DNA of 7,165 nucleotides from an uncultured Rhizobiaceae group bacterium (GTDB lineage: Bacteria; Pseudomonadota; Alphaproteobacteria; Rhizobiales; Rhizobiaceae), in assembly GCA_937923355.1 (NCBI GenBank), contig CALAIO010000305.1, positions 1-7,165 of the forward strand. Reading direction: 5' to 3'. Within the stretch, counting starts at the first letter, position 1; every line of letters begins with the position of its first letter. The notes beneath the pieces were generated by a model that did no database searches, was not told the DNA's origin, and saw nothing but the letters and a program-made list of their open reading frames with translations. The translations under genes were made by a program, and so were the position numbers. Shown here piece by piece: positions 1 through 5,273 of this stretch.

Positions 1-51
1 GAACTGGGGCGCTTCGAGTTATTGGAACTTAATAATCGATAAAACTTGACC

Positions 52-927
52 CTAGCTTGCTAGGTGTTCAATCAAGATTTTTGTTAGGCCATGCTTAGGC
101 GCGTTTTGCGGCCAAACTGCGTAAATGCCCAGACTGTCCAATTGCCATTCATTTAACACCTGAGTCATCTTGCCTGTTTTTATATCTTCGCGTGCCAAAA
201 ATTCTGGAACGCTTGCAAGGCCATTGCCTGATTTTGAAAATTGATAAAGTGCAAATGCGTCATTAATCGCTAAAGCAGATTTTGGTTTTACTGTTTTGGT
301 GCCATATGTTTTGTGCTGAAATTTATGCTTTATGCCTTTTACAGCTGATAGTTCCAGCCAATTCCAATCTGAAAGATCTTTTGGAGTTTCTGGCATTGGT
401 TTTGAATTCACGTATTCAGTTGAGGCAACCAAAATTCTTTTTTCATCCTTCAACTTTTTGGAAATAAGGGCGCTGTCTTTTAACCAGCCCATGCGGATAG
501 ATAAGTCATAGCCATCCTTAATCAGATTTTTTTGAGTGTCAGAAAAATCTATTTTGAGCTGTATGTTTGAGTATAGCTTCGAAAATATACTTAATTGCCC
601 AATGATTTGTGAATGTGCCAAAACGGCTGGTAACGTAATCTTCAATTCGCCAGAATGCTCGCTTGCTTTTGCCGTTATAGACTGAATGCCACTTTCTGCA
701 GCTTCCATCATGACGCGTGCAGAACGTAATAGGTCCTCACCATCTTTGGTAAGTGAAATGCTTCTTGTTGAACGATAAATCAAAGCAACGCCCAGGTTCG
801 CTTCCAGATCAGATATCTGGCTGCTGATAACTGAAGGAGAAAGTTTAAGTGCCTTTGCTGCAGCGCGAAATGAACCGTGGTCGATGGTTGTTGCAAAAAT
901 TGCTATTTGGCGAAGATTATTAATCAT
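52..927 (-). CDS. LysR-type transcriptional regulator (CrgA-like subgroup)
   Basis: A 291-residue cytoplasmic DNA-binding regulator, close to the usual 290-310 residues of the family. Residues about 3-60 form the winged helix-turn-helix: the segment from LRQIAIFATT through GSFRAAAKALKLSPSVISSQ to LEANLGVALIYRSTR is the standard LysR pattern. Residues about 90-291 are the periplasmic-binding-protein-like effector domain. The phrase YDLSIRMGWLKDS resembles the CrgA-like subgroup (family knowledge). The start is the ATG at 927; no Shine-Dalgarno is visible upstream, so the message may be leaderless or poorly translated. The gene is divergent from the exported SnoaL-like gene at 1046, the classic arrangement in which a LysR protein controls its neighbour and itself; the spacer contains fitting inverted repeats. 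The inducer is unknown. A short inverted repeat (51-56 with 59-64) overlaps the stop codon but has only a poor T-tract. Confidence 0.93.
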   Translation of the reverse strand: MINNLRQIAIFATTIDHGSFRAAAKALKLSPSVISSQISDLEANLGVALIYRSTRSISLTKDGEDLLRSARVMMEAAESGIQSITAKASEHSGELKITLPAVLAHSQIIGQLSIFSKLYSNIQLKIDFSDTQKNLIKDGYDLSIRMGWLKDSALISKKLKDEKRILVASTEYVNSKPMPETPKDLSDWNWLELSAVKGIKHKFQHKTYGTKTVKPKSALAINDAFALYQFSKSGNGLASVPEFLAREDIKTGKMTQVLNEWQLDSLGIYAVWPQNAPKHGLTKILIEHLAS

Positions 928-932
928 AATTT

Positions 933-967
933 TAGAACAGTGAATTTTGATTGTTCTATGTTATCAA
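933..967. promoter_or_regulatory. Candidate LysR-type operator: two overlapping inverted repeats
   Basis: Two dyads overlap in the divergent spacer. The first is TAGAACA (933-939), 12 bp, TGTTCTA (952-958), with perfect 7-bp arms. The second is TTGAT (947-951), 11 bp, ATCAA (963-967), with perfect 5-bp arms and the T-N11-A geometry typical of LysR boxes. The arms of the second dyad coincide with a TTGATT -35-like hexamer reading right and a TTGATA hexamer reading left, so one bound regulator could affect both promoters. Function is inferred from position and symmetry only. Confidence 0.55.
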
Positions 968-976
968 CTTTATAAA
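947..976 (+). promoter_or_regulatory. Candidate sigma70-type promoter of the SnoaL-cupin cluster
   Basis: TTGATT (947-952) and TATAAA (971-976) are separated by 18 bp and each is close to consensus. Transcription would begin near 983-984, giving a leader of about 62 nt that contains the hairpin at 994-1024. The -35 hexamer lies inside the putative LysR box. This fits regulation by the divergent LysR gene, although binding so close to the core promoter is also what a repressor site would look like. Confidence 0.45.
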
Positions 977-993
977 TTTAGTCCATCCTTAGG

Positions 994-1024
994 GCTCCAG
1001 CTGCCAGTTTAAAATAACTGGAGC
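994..1024 (+). other. Leader inverted repeat with two alternative hairpins
   Basis: GCTCCAG (994-1000) pairs perfectly with CTGGAGC (1018-1024) across 17 nt. Inside it, CCAGTT (1004-1009) pairs perfectly with AACTGG (1016-1021) across TAAAAT. The two helices share bases 1018-1021, so they exclude each other. The element sits just upstream of the ribosome-binding site at 1033-1040 (AAAGGAGA) but does not cover it. It may be a 5' stabilising hairpin or a protein-binding dyad; it does not match a riboswitch class I know. Confidence 0.4.
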
Positions 1025-1045
1025 AAAGACCCAAAGGAGAAGATT

Positions 1046-1525
1046 ATGAAAAAGCTTAGAATTACATTAGCATCCGTTACTTTTGCGGCAGCTTCCATAG
1101 CAACTGCTGCTTTTGCAGGTGACAAGGATGTTGTTCAAACTTTCTATGATTATCTTAGTAACCCATCGTCGGCCTCTCACGCTGAAACGTTTAAAGGTTC
1201 AACTGTAGAAGGGTGGGAAAGTATTGGAGATTATTCTGGCAAGATAAAAACACGTGATCAGTTCATTGGCCAGCTTGGTGGCTTTGGTCAACTTATTCCC
1301 GATATGAACTGGGCTGTTGAAGAAATGTTGCAAGATGGCAACCGTGTTATTGTTCGCGGTCGTGCAACAGGTACACCAAATGGCCCCATGTTTGGTGTTG
1401 ATGGCAAGGGCAAAAGTTTTGATATTATGACCATCGATATTCATACTTTGGAAGATGACAAGATTGTTCGTACATATCATGTCGAAGACTGGGCGGGCGC
1501 TTTACGTCAACTTGGTGCAAAGTAA
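1046..1525 (+). CDS. Exported SnoaL-like / ester cyclase family protein (NTF2 fold)
   Basis: A 159-residue protein. Residues 1-24 look like a Sec signal peptide: MKKLR, a hydrophobic Ala-rich stretch, then the cleavage-type sequence AFA before GDKD, so the mature protein of about 135 residues should be periplasmic. The mature part fits the SnoaL-like polyketide-cyclase/ester-cyclase branch of the NTF2-like superfamily. It has an N-terminal helix (VVQTFYDYLS), a central strand region (NRVIVRGRATGT) and the typical C-terminal strand HTLEDDKIVRTYHVEDW followed by a helix ending RQLG. The start is supported by AAAGGAG six bases upstream of the ATG. It is first in the cluster divergent from a LysR gene, and a strong hairpin separates it from the cupin. 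Many family members are cytoplasmic and of unknown activity, so the leader peptide is noteworthy. Substrate and reaction are unknown; binding rather than catalysis is possible. Confidence 0.85.
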   Translation: MKKLRITLASVTFAAASIATAAFAGDKDVVQTFYDYLSNPSSASHAETFKGSTVEGWESIGDYSGKIKTRDQFIGQLGGFGQLIPDMNWAVEEMLQDGNRVIVRGRATGTPNGPMFGVDGKGKSFDIMTIDIHTLEDDKIVRTYHVEDWAGALRQLGAK

Positions 1526-1534
1526 ACTTATCTA

Positions 1535-1569
1535 ACAAGTCGGGTGATAAGTATTATCATCTGACTTGT
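1535..1569 (+). other. Intercistronic 16-bp RNA hairpin
   Basis: Bases 1535-1550 pair without a bulge with 1554-1569 around the loop GTA. The stem has fourteen Watson-Crick pairs and two G-U pairs (1542-1562 and 1544-1560). Those wobbles form only in the plus-strand transcript, which fits an RNA rather than a DNA role. No run of T follows (the next bases are CCATGTGG), so it is not a standard intrinsic terminator. It lies 10 nt after the first stop codon and ends 4 nt before the GTGGAG ribosome-binding site of the cupin. It is best read as a processing or stability element, or a partial terminator, that sets the ratio of the two products. Confidence 0.6.
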
Positions 1570-1587
1570 CCATGTGGAGTATATAGC

Positions 1588-2055
1588 ATGAGTAAACAAT
1601 ATTCATTTTTAAAGCCTGGTGCTGGTACGAATTATCAATGGGAAAATGACCATACCTTCGTCAAAGTCTCTACAGAAGATACTGCTGGCCAATATACGTT
1701 GATGGAAGATAACCTGAAAGCAACGTTTGCGCTTGGGCTACATCGTCATGATACCCATGCTGAAACATTTTATATTCTTGAAGGCAGTCTTGATTTTTAT
1801 ATAGATGGCGAGTGGATAATAGCAGAAGCTGGAAGCTGTTTGCATATTCCACCGGGTGTTCCTCATGCCTGTGTCGTTAATCAGAAAAGTGATAAAGCGC
1901 GCATGTTGATGATTTACCAGCCCTCTGGGTTTGATAAATTTTTGGCAGAAATGGATGCTATGAGTGACGAGGACCTGAATGATCCTGCAAAAATGGAAGC
2001 TTTATCACTCAAGTATGATATTATCAGCATGGGCGTTGTGCCGCAAAGAGGTTAG
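1588..2055 (+). CDS. Cupin-domain protein (small metal-binding cupin, quercetinase-like)
   Basis: A 155-residue single-domain cupin, probably cytoplasmic because no signal peptide is seen. Motif 1 is intact: HRH (His52, His54), four residues, Glu59, six residues, Gly66. Motif 2 runs from Gly82 through the PPG turn (88-90) to His93. His52, His54, Glu59 and His93 make the usual 3-His/1-Glu site for Fe, Mn or another divalent metal. The C-terminal 45 residues, rich in Met, Asp and Glu, form a helical tail. The ATG at 1588 has GTGGAG about 8 bases upstream. Family knowledge allows a dioxygenase, an isomerase or a sugar-binding role; the sequence does not decide. Adjacency to an NTF2-like protein and a LysR regulator suggests a small catabolic or detoxification function, which is inference. 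Confidence 0.88.
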   Translation: MSKQYSFLKPGAGTNYQWENDHTFVKVSTEDTAGQYTLMEDNLKATFALGLHRHDTHAETFYILEGSLDFYIDGEWIIAEAGSCLHIPPGVPHACVVNQKSDKARMLMIYQPSGFDKFLAEMDAMSDEDLNDPAKMEALSLKYDIISMGVVPQRG

Positions 2056-2131
2056 TACATTTATCTTTGCTTGTAGAAATTACCTTTCCTTGCTAAGCGT
2101 TTTTAAAAATCTAACCAAGGAGGGGACATCA

Positions 2132-2278
2132 ATGACTGATGAAAATAATAATGAAAGCAATGAACATGGCCGCGTAGAAGTGCGTCAGGGCAGAACTTCT
2201 GGAACTGTGCGATACATTCTTTTTGCATCCATGGCGCTGGCTATTATTGCTGCGTTTATCTTCTTTTTCGTATATTAA
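2132..2278 (+). CDS. Small single-pass membrane protein, 48 residues, unknown function
   Basis: The open frame extends further upstream, but the ATG at 2132 is the probable start because it follows a strong ribosome-binding site (AAGGAGGGG, 2117-2125) by six bases, whereas the upstream ATG at 1979 lies inside the cupin gene. Residues 1-18 are polar and acidic (many Asn and Glu). Residues 19-27 form a basic segment (RQGRTSGTV, followed by R), and residues about 29-47 form one hydrophobic helix ending FFFVY. The positive side before the helix predicts an N-in, C-out inner-membrane topology. The gene is 76 bp after the cupin and immediately before a strong terminator, so it is likely the last gene of the transcript, although a promoter of its own cannot be excluded. 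Small alphaproteobacterial proteins with an RQG motif before a single helix are familiar to me, but no function is known. Confidence 0.72.
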   Translation: MTDENNNESNEHGRVEVRQGRTSGTVRYILFASMALAIIAAFIFFFVY

Positions 2279-2300
2279 GAAATCAGATTATAAAAATGAC

Positions 2301-2328
2301 AAAGCCCAAACATTGTTTGGGCTTTTTT
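2301..2328. terminator. Rho-independent terminator, probably bidirectional
   Basis: A perfect 11-bp stem, AAAGCCCAAAC (2301-2311) with GTTTGGGCTTT (2315-2325), encloses the loop ATT and runs into six T (2323-2328). It ends the plus-strand cluster 22 bp after the small membrane-protein stop. hemF, on the other strand, stops at 2333, only five bases away. Read from that side, the same stem is followed by TTTGTCATTTTTA, so the element probably serves both convergent units. Confidence 0.9.
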
Positions 2329-2332
2329 GGTA

Positions 2333-3250
2333 TTATGGCCATTTTACTTCAGGTGGCATGGAGCTTAATATTGTCTCGACATTGCCGCCGGTTTTAAGTC
2401 CAAAAATAGTGCCTCTGTCGTAGAGTAGGTTGAACTCGACGTAACGACCACGGCGAATGAGTTGCTCTTCGCGTTGTTCGTCCGTCCAGGTTTTGTTCAT
2501 GTTTTTCATCACGAGTGCTGGGTAGACGACGTTAAAGGCACGGCCTACGTCTTGTGTGAAGGCGAAGTCTGCGTCCCAGCCGCCTTTTTCTTCGTCTGAA
2601 TGCAGGTAGTCATAGAAGATGCCACCGATGCCGCGCATTTCGTCTCTGTGTTTGAGATAGAAATATTCGTCGCACCATTCTTTGTATTCGTCATAATTTG
2701 CAACCGCATGACGATCGCAGGCAAATTTCATGCCGCGGTGGAAAACGCGTGTGTCTTCGTCCTCTTGTGTCCGTCTTGCGTCAAGTACGGGTGTTAGGTC
2801 AGCCCCGCCGCCAAACCATTGGCTGGTTGTGACCACCATGCGGGTGTTCATGTGGACAGCAGGTACGTTCGGGTTTTGCGGGTGCGCAATGAGTGAAATG
2901 CCTGAAGCCCAGAATTGTGGGTTTTCATCTGCACCTGGAATTTGTTTGCGAAAATCTTCTGAAAGTTCGCCATGAACCGTTGAGGTATGGACGCCGACTT
3001 TTTCAAAAACACGACCATACATCATAGACATGGTGCCGCCACCGCCATGACCTTCGTCGCGCGCCCAATCCTTGCGAACAAAGCGACCTGGTTCTTCGTC
3101 TGACATCGGGCCTTCAAGTGTATCTTCGAGTTGTTCGAAGCTTGCACAAATATCATCACGGATTTTTTGAAACCACTGTTCTGCCAGTTGTTTCTTTTCA
3201 TCCAGATTATCAGGAAGGCCTGGAGGTGGTGGTGTGTGCTTGCCTGCCAA
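2333..3250 (-). CDS. hemF: Oxygen-dependent coproporphyrinogen III oxidase
   Basis: A cytoplasmic enzyme of haem biosynthesis that oxidatively decarboxylates coproporphyrinogen III to protoporphyrinogen IX using O2. The length, 305 residues, is normal. Diagnostic stretches are [10 protein letters not shown] (145-154), the [12 protein letters not shown] segment (191-202) followed by [11 protein letters not shown], and the C-terminal [15 protein letters not shown] (266-280) with GLKTGGN. His123, His133, His171 and His201 match the spacing of the four metal-site histidines of E. coli HemF. The start is TTG at 3250: a TAA lies two codons upstream in frame, GGGGA sits about 9 bases before the TTG, and the first in-frame ATG would remove 48 residues including conserved helix sequence. 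The protein ends at PPEVKWP, lacking the longer tail of the E. coli enzyme; I believe this short end is common in alphaproteobacteria. It converges on the terminator at 2301-2328. Confidence 0.97.
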   Translation of the reverse strand: MAGKHTPPPPGLPDNLDEKKQLAEQWFQKIRDDICASFEQLEDTLEGPMSDEEPGRFVRKDWARDEGHGGGGTMSMMYGRVFEKVGVHTSTVHGELSEDFRKQIPGADENPQFWASGISLIAHPQNPNVPAVHMNTRMVVTTSQWFGGGADLTPVLDARRTQEDEDTRVFHRGMKFACDRHAVANYDEYKEWCDEYFYLKHRDEMRGIGGIFYDYLHSDEEKGGWDADFAFTQDVGRAFNVVYPALVMKNMNKTWTDEQREEQLIRRGRYVEFNLLYDRGTIFGLKTGGNVETILSSMPPEVKWP

Positions 3251-3393
3251 TTTTTAATTCCCCGTGTGCTTTTCGATTGAAATGACTTGTCCATATTTTG
3301 GCTGGTTTTGCAATATGATGTGTCCAGAAAACTTGACTTGGATTAATCAAGCACCCAAATTAACCATATGTTAATAATATAAGGCCCGAGTAA
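3251..3393. promoter_or_regulatory. Divergent promoter region between hemF and the 109-residue gene
   Basis: This 143-bp AT-rich spacer must hold the start signals of both genes. Visible elements are an inverted repeat CATATT (3292-3297) with AATATG (3312-3317), a good -35-like TTGACT (3333-3338) for the plus strand without a convincing -10 at the right distance (AAATTA at 3357-3362, 18 bp on), and overlapping CTTGA/TCAAG arms (3332-3336 with 3347-3351). AATATAAGG just before the downstream gene is another weak -10 possibility. No element is strong enough to assign. Confidence 0.3.
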
Positions 3394-3723
3394 ATGCCTG
3401 ATATTGATGAAAGAAAAGCAAGATATTCGGTTTCCGATGCCAATAAGGCCTCCCGCGCAGTGGAGCGCGCGCGAACCAGCAATAAAAGCTGGGCAGAGCG
3501 TCGCAAGGAAATGCGCAAGAATATACTGGGCAAAAGAGGTGCTTCGCTTAGCAGTTGGAAACGCGAAACGCACGTTATGCCACGTGAAGAAGCCAGAATG
3601 TTTGCCAAAAGCTTTTTGAAGAAATATCCAAAGGCTGCCTATTGGAGCGAAGTGGAAAGCTGGCGTGTGCTCGATAATGACGTGATCGAGTTTACGATGA
3701 GACGTCTGCCGAGTGCTGATTGA
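3394..3723 (+). CDS. Conserved-looking hypothetical basic protein, 109 residues
   Basis: I do not recognise a named family. The first two thirds are strongly basic and probably helical, rich in Arg, Lys, Ser and Ala, with a short segment SWAERRKEMRKNI. The last 40 residues look like a compact folded unit: a helix (EEARMFAKSFLKKYP), then AAYWSEVESWRVL, then a strand DNDVIEFTMRRLPSAD. The final FTMRRLPSAD type of ending resembles uncharacterised alphaproteobacterial proteins I have seen. There is no signal peptide, membrane helix or cysteine. Codon use looks normal and the frame is open throughout, with ATG at 3394 and only a weak GAG-type ribosome-binding site (3388-3390). The charge suggests nucleic-acid or ribosome binding, which is inference only. 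It ends 8 bp from the stop of the convergent SDR gene with no terminator between. Confidence 0.7.
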   Translation: MPDIDERKARYSVSDANKASRAVERARTSNKSWAERRKEMRKNILGKRGASLSSWKRETHVMPREEARMFAKSFLKKYPKAAYWSEVESWRVLDNDVIEFTMRRLPSAD

Positions 3724-3731
3724 AGCGCAAT

Positions 3732-4466
3732 CTAGGGTAAGCTCAATTTGCTCATACGCCCGCCATCCACTGTCCAGACTTGACCTGTAACGAAAGACGC
3801 TTCGCTTGATGCTAGCCATTTGACAAGCGATGCAATTTCTTCTGGTTTGCCTGTTCTCCCCACAGGATGAACGCGACCAATTTGCTCGCGAAATTCCTCA
3901 GGATCACCAATGCTTTCGATAAAAGCGATGTTCAAGTCTGTGTCAATCCATCCAGGCGCTACCGCATTACAGCGGACACCATCTGAACCATGGTCAACTG
4001 CTATTGCACGTGTGAGGCCATGTAACCCTGCTTTTGAAGCGCAATAGGCTGGGTGTCGTGGGTTCGACCCTAAACCTTCGATCGATCCAATGTTTATAAT
4101 TGAACCCGAAGCTTTGATTAAATGCGGCATGGCGTATTTTGTTAAAAGAAAAGGGGCAGTTAAATTTACTAGAATGGTTTTTGCCCAATCTTCTGGCGAA
4201 GCTTCAAGAACCGTTCCTTCAAGCATCAAGCCTGCATTGTTTACTAGAACATCAAGCTGGCCATGTTTGTTGATGATATGATCAATAATCTGTTGCGGTG
4301 CTTCTTCGTTTAGGAAGTCTGACTTGATGCATTCATAGTTTTCATCATCTTGCCTCTGAGCTGTAATGACTTTTGCGCCTGCATCATGAAACGCTTTAGC
4401 ACATGCGGCGCCTATGCCACTTCTGCCACCAGTGACCAGAATGACTTTATCTTTGAAATCCGTCAT
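3732..4466 (-). CDS. Short-chain dehydrogenase/reductase, second gene of the SDR pair
   Basis: A 244-residue classical SDR, probably cytoplasmic and tetrameric. The nucleotide-binding turn is TGGRSGIG (12-19) and NNAG is at 76-79. The catalytic tetrad is Asn101, Ser128, Tyr141 and Lys145 (YCASK). PGWIDT (171-176) and a C-terminal VDGGRMSKLSLP complete the fold. After the second strand the sequence is TAQR, with no acidic residue and with Arg38, which favours NADP(H) by family rules. The open frame extends 14 codons upstream, but ATG at 4466 is chosen because it overlaps the stop of the preceding gene as ATGA (4466-4463); GGAGG lies about 12 bases before it. Translation is therefore likely coupled to the upstream SDR. 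The substrate is unknown; sugar, polyol or oxoacyl substrates are all possible. Automatic labels such as glucose 1-dehydrogenase or FabG would be over-specific. Confidence 0.93.
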   Translation of the reverse strand: MTDFKDKVILVTGGRSGIGAACAKAFHDAGAKVITAQRQDDENYECIKSDFLNEEAPQQIIDHIINKHGQLDVLVNNAGLMLEGTVLEASPEDWAKTILVNLTAPFLLTKYAMPHLIKASGSIINIGSIEGLGSNPRHPAYCASKAGLHGLTRAIAVDHGSDGVRCNAVAPGWIDTDLNIAFIESIGDPEEFREQIGRVHPVGRTGKPEEIASLVKWLASSEASFVTGQVWTVDGGRMSKLSLP

Positions 4467-5188
4467 TGAACTGGCTTGCCTCCGTTTACTTCTAGCAATG
4501 CACCGCACATGTATCTGGATTGGTCGGAGGCAAGAAACAAGACTACGTCAGCAATGTCTTCTGGTTCTGCAATGCGCCCAAGGGGAACTGAAGCGTTGAG
4601 TTCATCAATTGCCTTGTCAGGATCAAGGCCTCTGGTTTCAAAACCTGTGCGTATCATGGGAGTGTTTACTTCATTAGGACAAACCGCATTAACGCGAATG
4701 TTTTGATGTGCGTGATCCATACCAAGACATTGTGTGAGCGAAGCAATGGCTGCTTTTGACATGACGTATATTGGGTGATTAGGCCCTGGATGAACGCCCC
4801 AACATGAAGATGTATTGACGATTGCCCCGCCGCCAGCCTTTGTCATAATCGGAATTGCCGCACGGCAAAGACGAAAAGGCGCTTCGACGTTAATTGCCAT
4901 GGTACGCTTTAAGTCTTCATCGTTCGAAACTGTGATATCTCCTCGCGTAATTATGCCAGCATTATTGATGAGTATATCAAGTCCACCCATGTATTCATGT
5001 GCTTTTTGAGGAAGGGTGTCGCAAAAAACTGCTTCTAGTAAATTGCCCGCAATGCTGAAATCTGCATCAGATGTGCTTATGTCTGTGCCTGTTACTGTCG
5101 CGCCTTCGGCCTGAAGCCTTTTGACAATCGCCTTACCAATTCCGCCAGCAGCACCTGTGACCAATGCTTTTTTACCTGCAAGCTGCAT
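4463..5188 (-). CDS. Short-chain dehydrogenase/reductase, first gene of the SDR pair
   Basis: A 241-residue classical SDR with every core element: TGAAGGIG (11-18), NNAG (75-78), Asn100, Ser128, Tyr141 and Lys145 (YVMSK), then CPNEVNTPM after the sixth strand and VNGGKPVQ at the end. Asp36 at the end of the second strand (GTDIS) predicts NAD(H) preference, in contrast to its downstream partner. ATG at 5188 is preceded by GAAGGAAA at a good distance. The stop overlaps the next start by ATGA. Ser128, Tyr141 and Lys145 carry the same numbers in both proteins, which suggests related paralogues of similar architecture, although their sequences differ clearly. The operon leader is rich in inverted repeats. 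Members with this kind of C-terminus are common in alphaproteobacterial sugar or hydroxy-acid catabolism, but no transporter or kinase is in the window to support a substrate. Confidence 0.93.
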   Translation of the reverse strand: MQLAGKKALVTGAAGGIGKAIVKRLQAEGATVTGTDISTSDADFSIAGNLLEAVFCDTLPQKAHEYMGGLDILINNAGIITRGDITVSNDEDLKRTMAINVEAPFRLCRAAIPIMTKAGGGAIVNTSSCWGVHPGPNHPIYVMSKAAIASLTQCLGMDHAHQNIRVNAVCPNEVNTPMIRTGFETRGLDPDKAIDELNASVPLGRIAEPEDIADVVLFLASDQSRYMCGALLEVNGGKPVQ

Positions 5189-5189
5189 G

Positions 5190-5273
5190 TTGGTTTCCTT
5201 CGCTTTCTTAATTTCAGAAAGTGTAATGAAGGAAACAACGAATTGTTAGTTTCATTTGCGACCTTGAAACCAA
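5190..5273 (-). promoter_or_regulatory. Leader/operator region of the SDR operon with nested inverted repeats
   Basis: Three dyads lie in the 113-bp spacer upstream of the SDR pair. GAAAC (5232-5236) faces GTTTC (5249-5253) across 12 bp, with extra matches near the centre and at 5229-5230/5255-5256. CTTTCT (5203-5208) faces AGAAAG (5216-5221) across 7 bp. TTGGTTTC (5190-5197) faces GAAACCAA (5266-5273) across 68 bp, and both arms contain the same GAAAC/GTTTC word. The first is a reasonable operator for a dimeric repressor. A minus-strand TTGGTT, 17 bp, ACTAAC pair (5273 down to about 5245) would be a poor promoter overlapping it. No regulator gene adjoins the operon. Confidence 0.4.

Noticed and set aside
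1..51. A further gene or element left of lysR
   Set aside because: Only 51 bases are present, with no recognisable frame, stem or motif beyond the palindrome ATCGAT.
51..64. Short inverted repeat CCTAGC/GCTAGG at the lysR stop codon as a terminator
   Set aside because: The loop is only two bases, the stem is six pairs and the downstream minus-strand sequence lacks a real T-run.
1979..2131. N-terminal extension of the small membrane protein starting at ATG 1979
   Set aside because: It lies in the cupin coding sequence in another frame, while ATG 2132 has an excellent ribosome-binding site and begins a sensible protein.
3022..3294. A 90-residue minus-strand frame overlapping hemF with an ATG upstream of the hemF start
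   Set aside because: It is a different frame over conserved hemF sequence. I considered a frameshifted ATG start for hemF, but the hemF frame is intact from TTG 3250 and no shift is needed.
1563..3294. An 11-base direct repeat GACTTGTCCAT at 1563 and 3284
   Set aside because: Several matches of this length are expected by chance in 7 kb; the contexts differ and no other similarity flanks them.
3332..3351. FNR/CRP-type site near TTGACTTGGATTAATCAA upstream of hemF
   Set aside because: The half sites TTGAC and ATCAA are 8 bp apart instead of the 4 bp of the FNR consensus (TTGAT-N4-ATCAA), and the shifted alignment leaves too few matches.
4467..4508. Fourteen extra N-terminal residues on the second SDR
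   Set aside because: They overlap the upstream SDR coding end, look unlike SDR N-termini (basic, Cys-containing), and ATGA coupling at 4466 explains the start.
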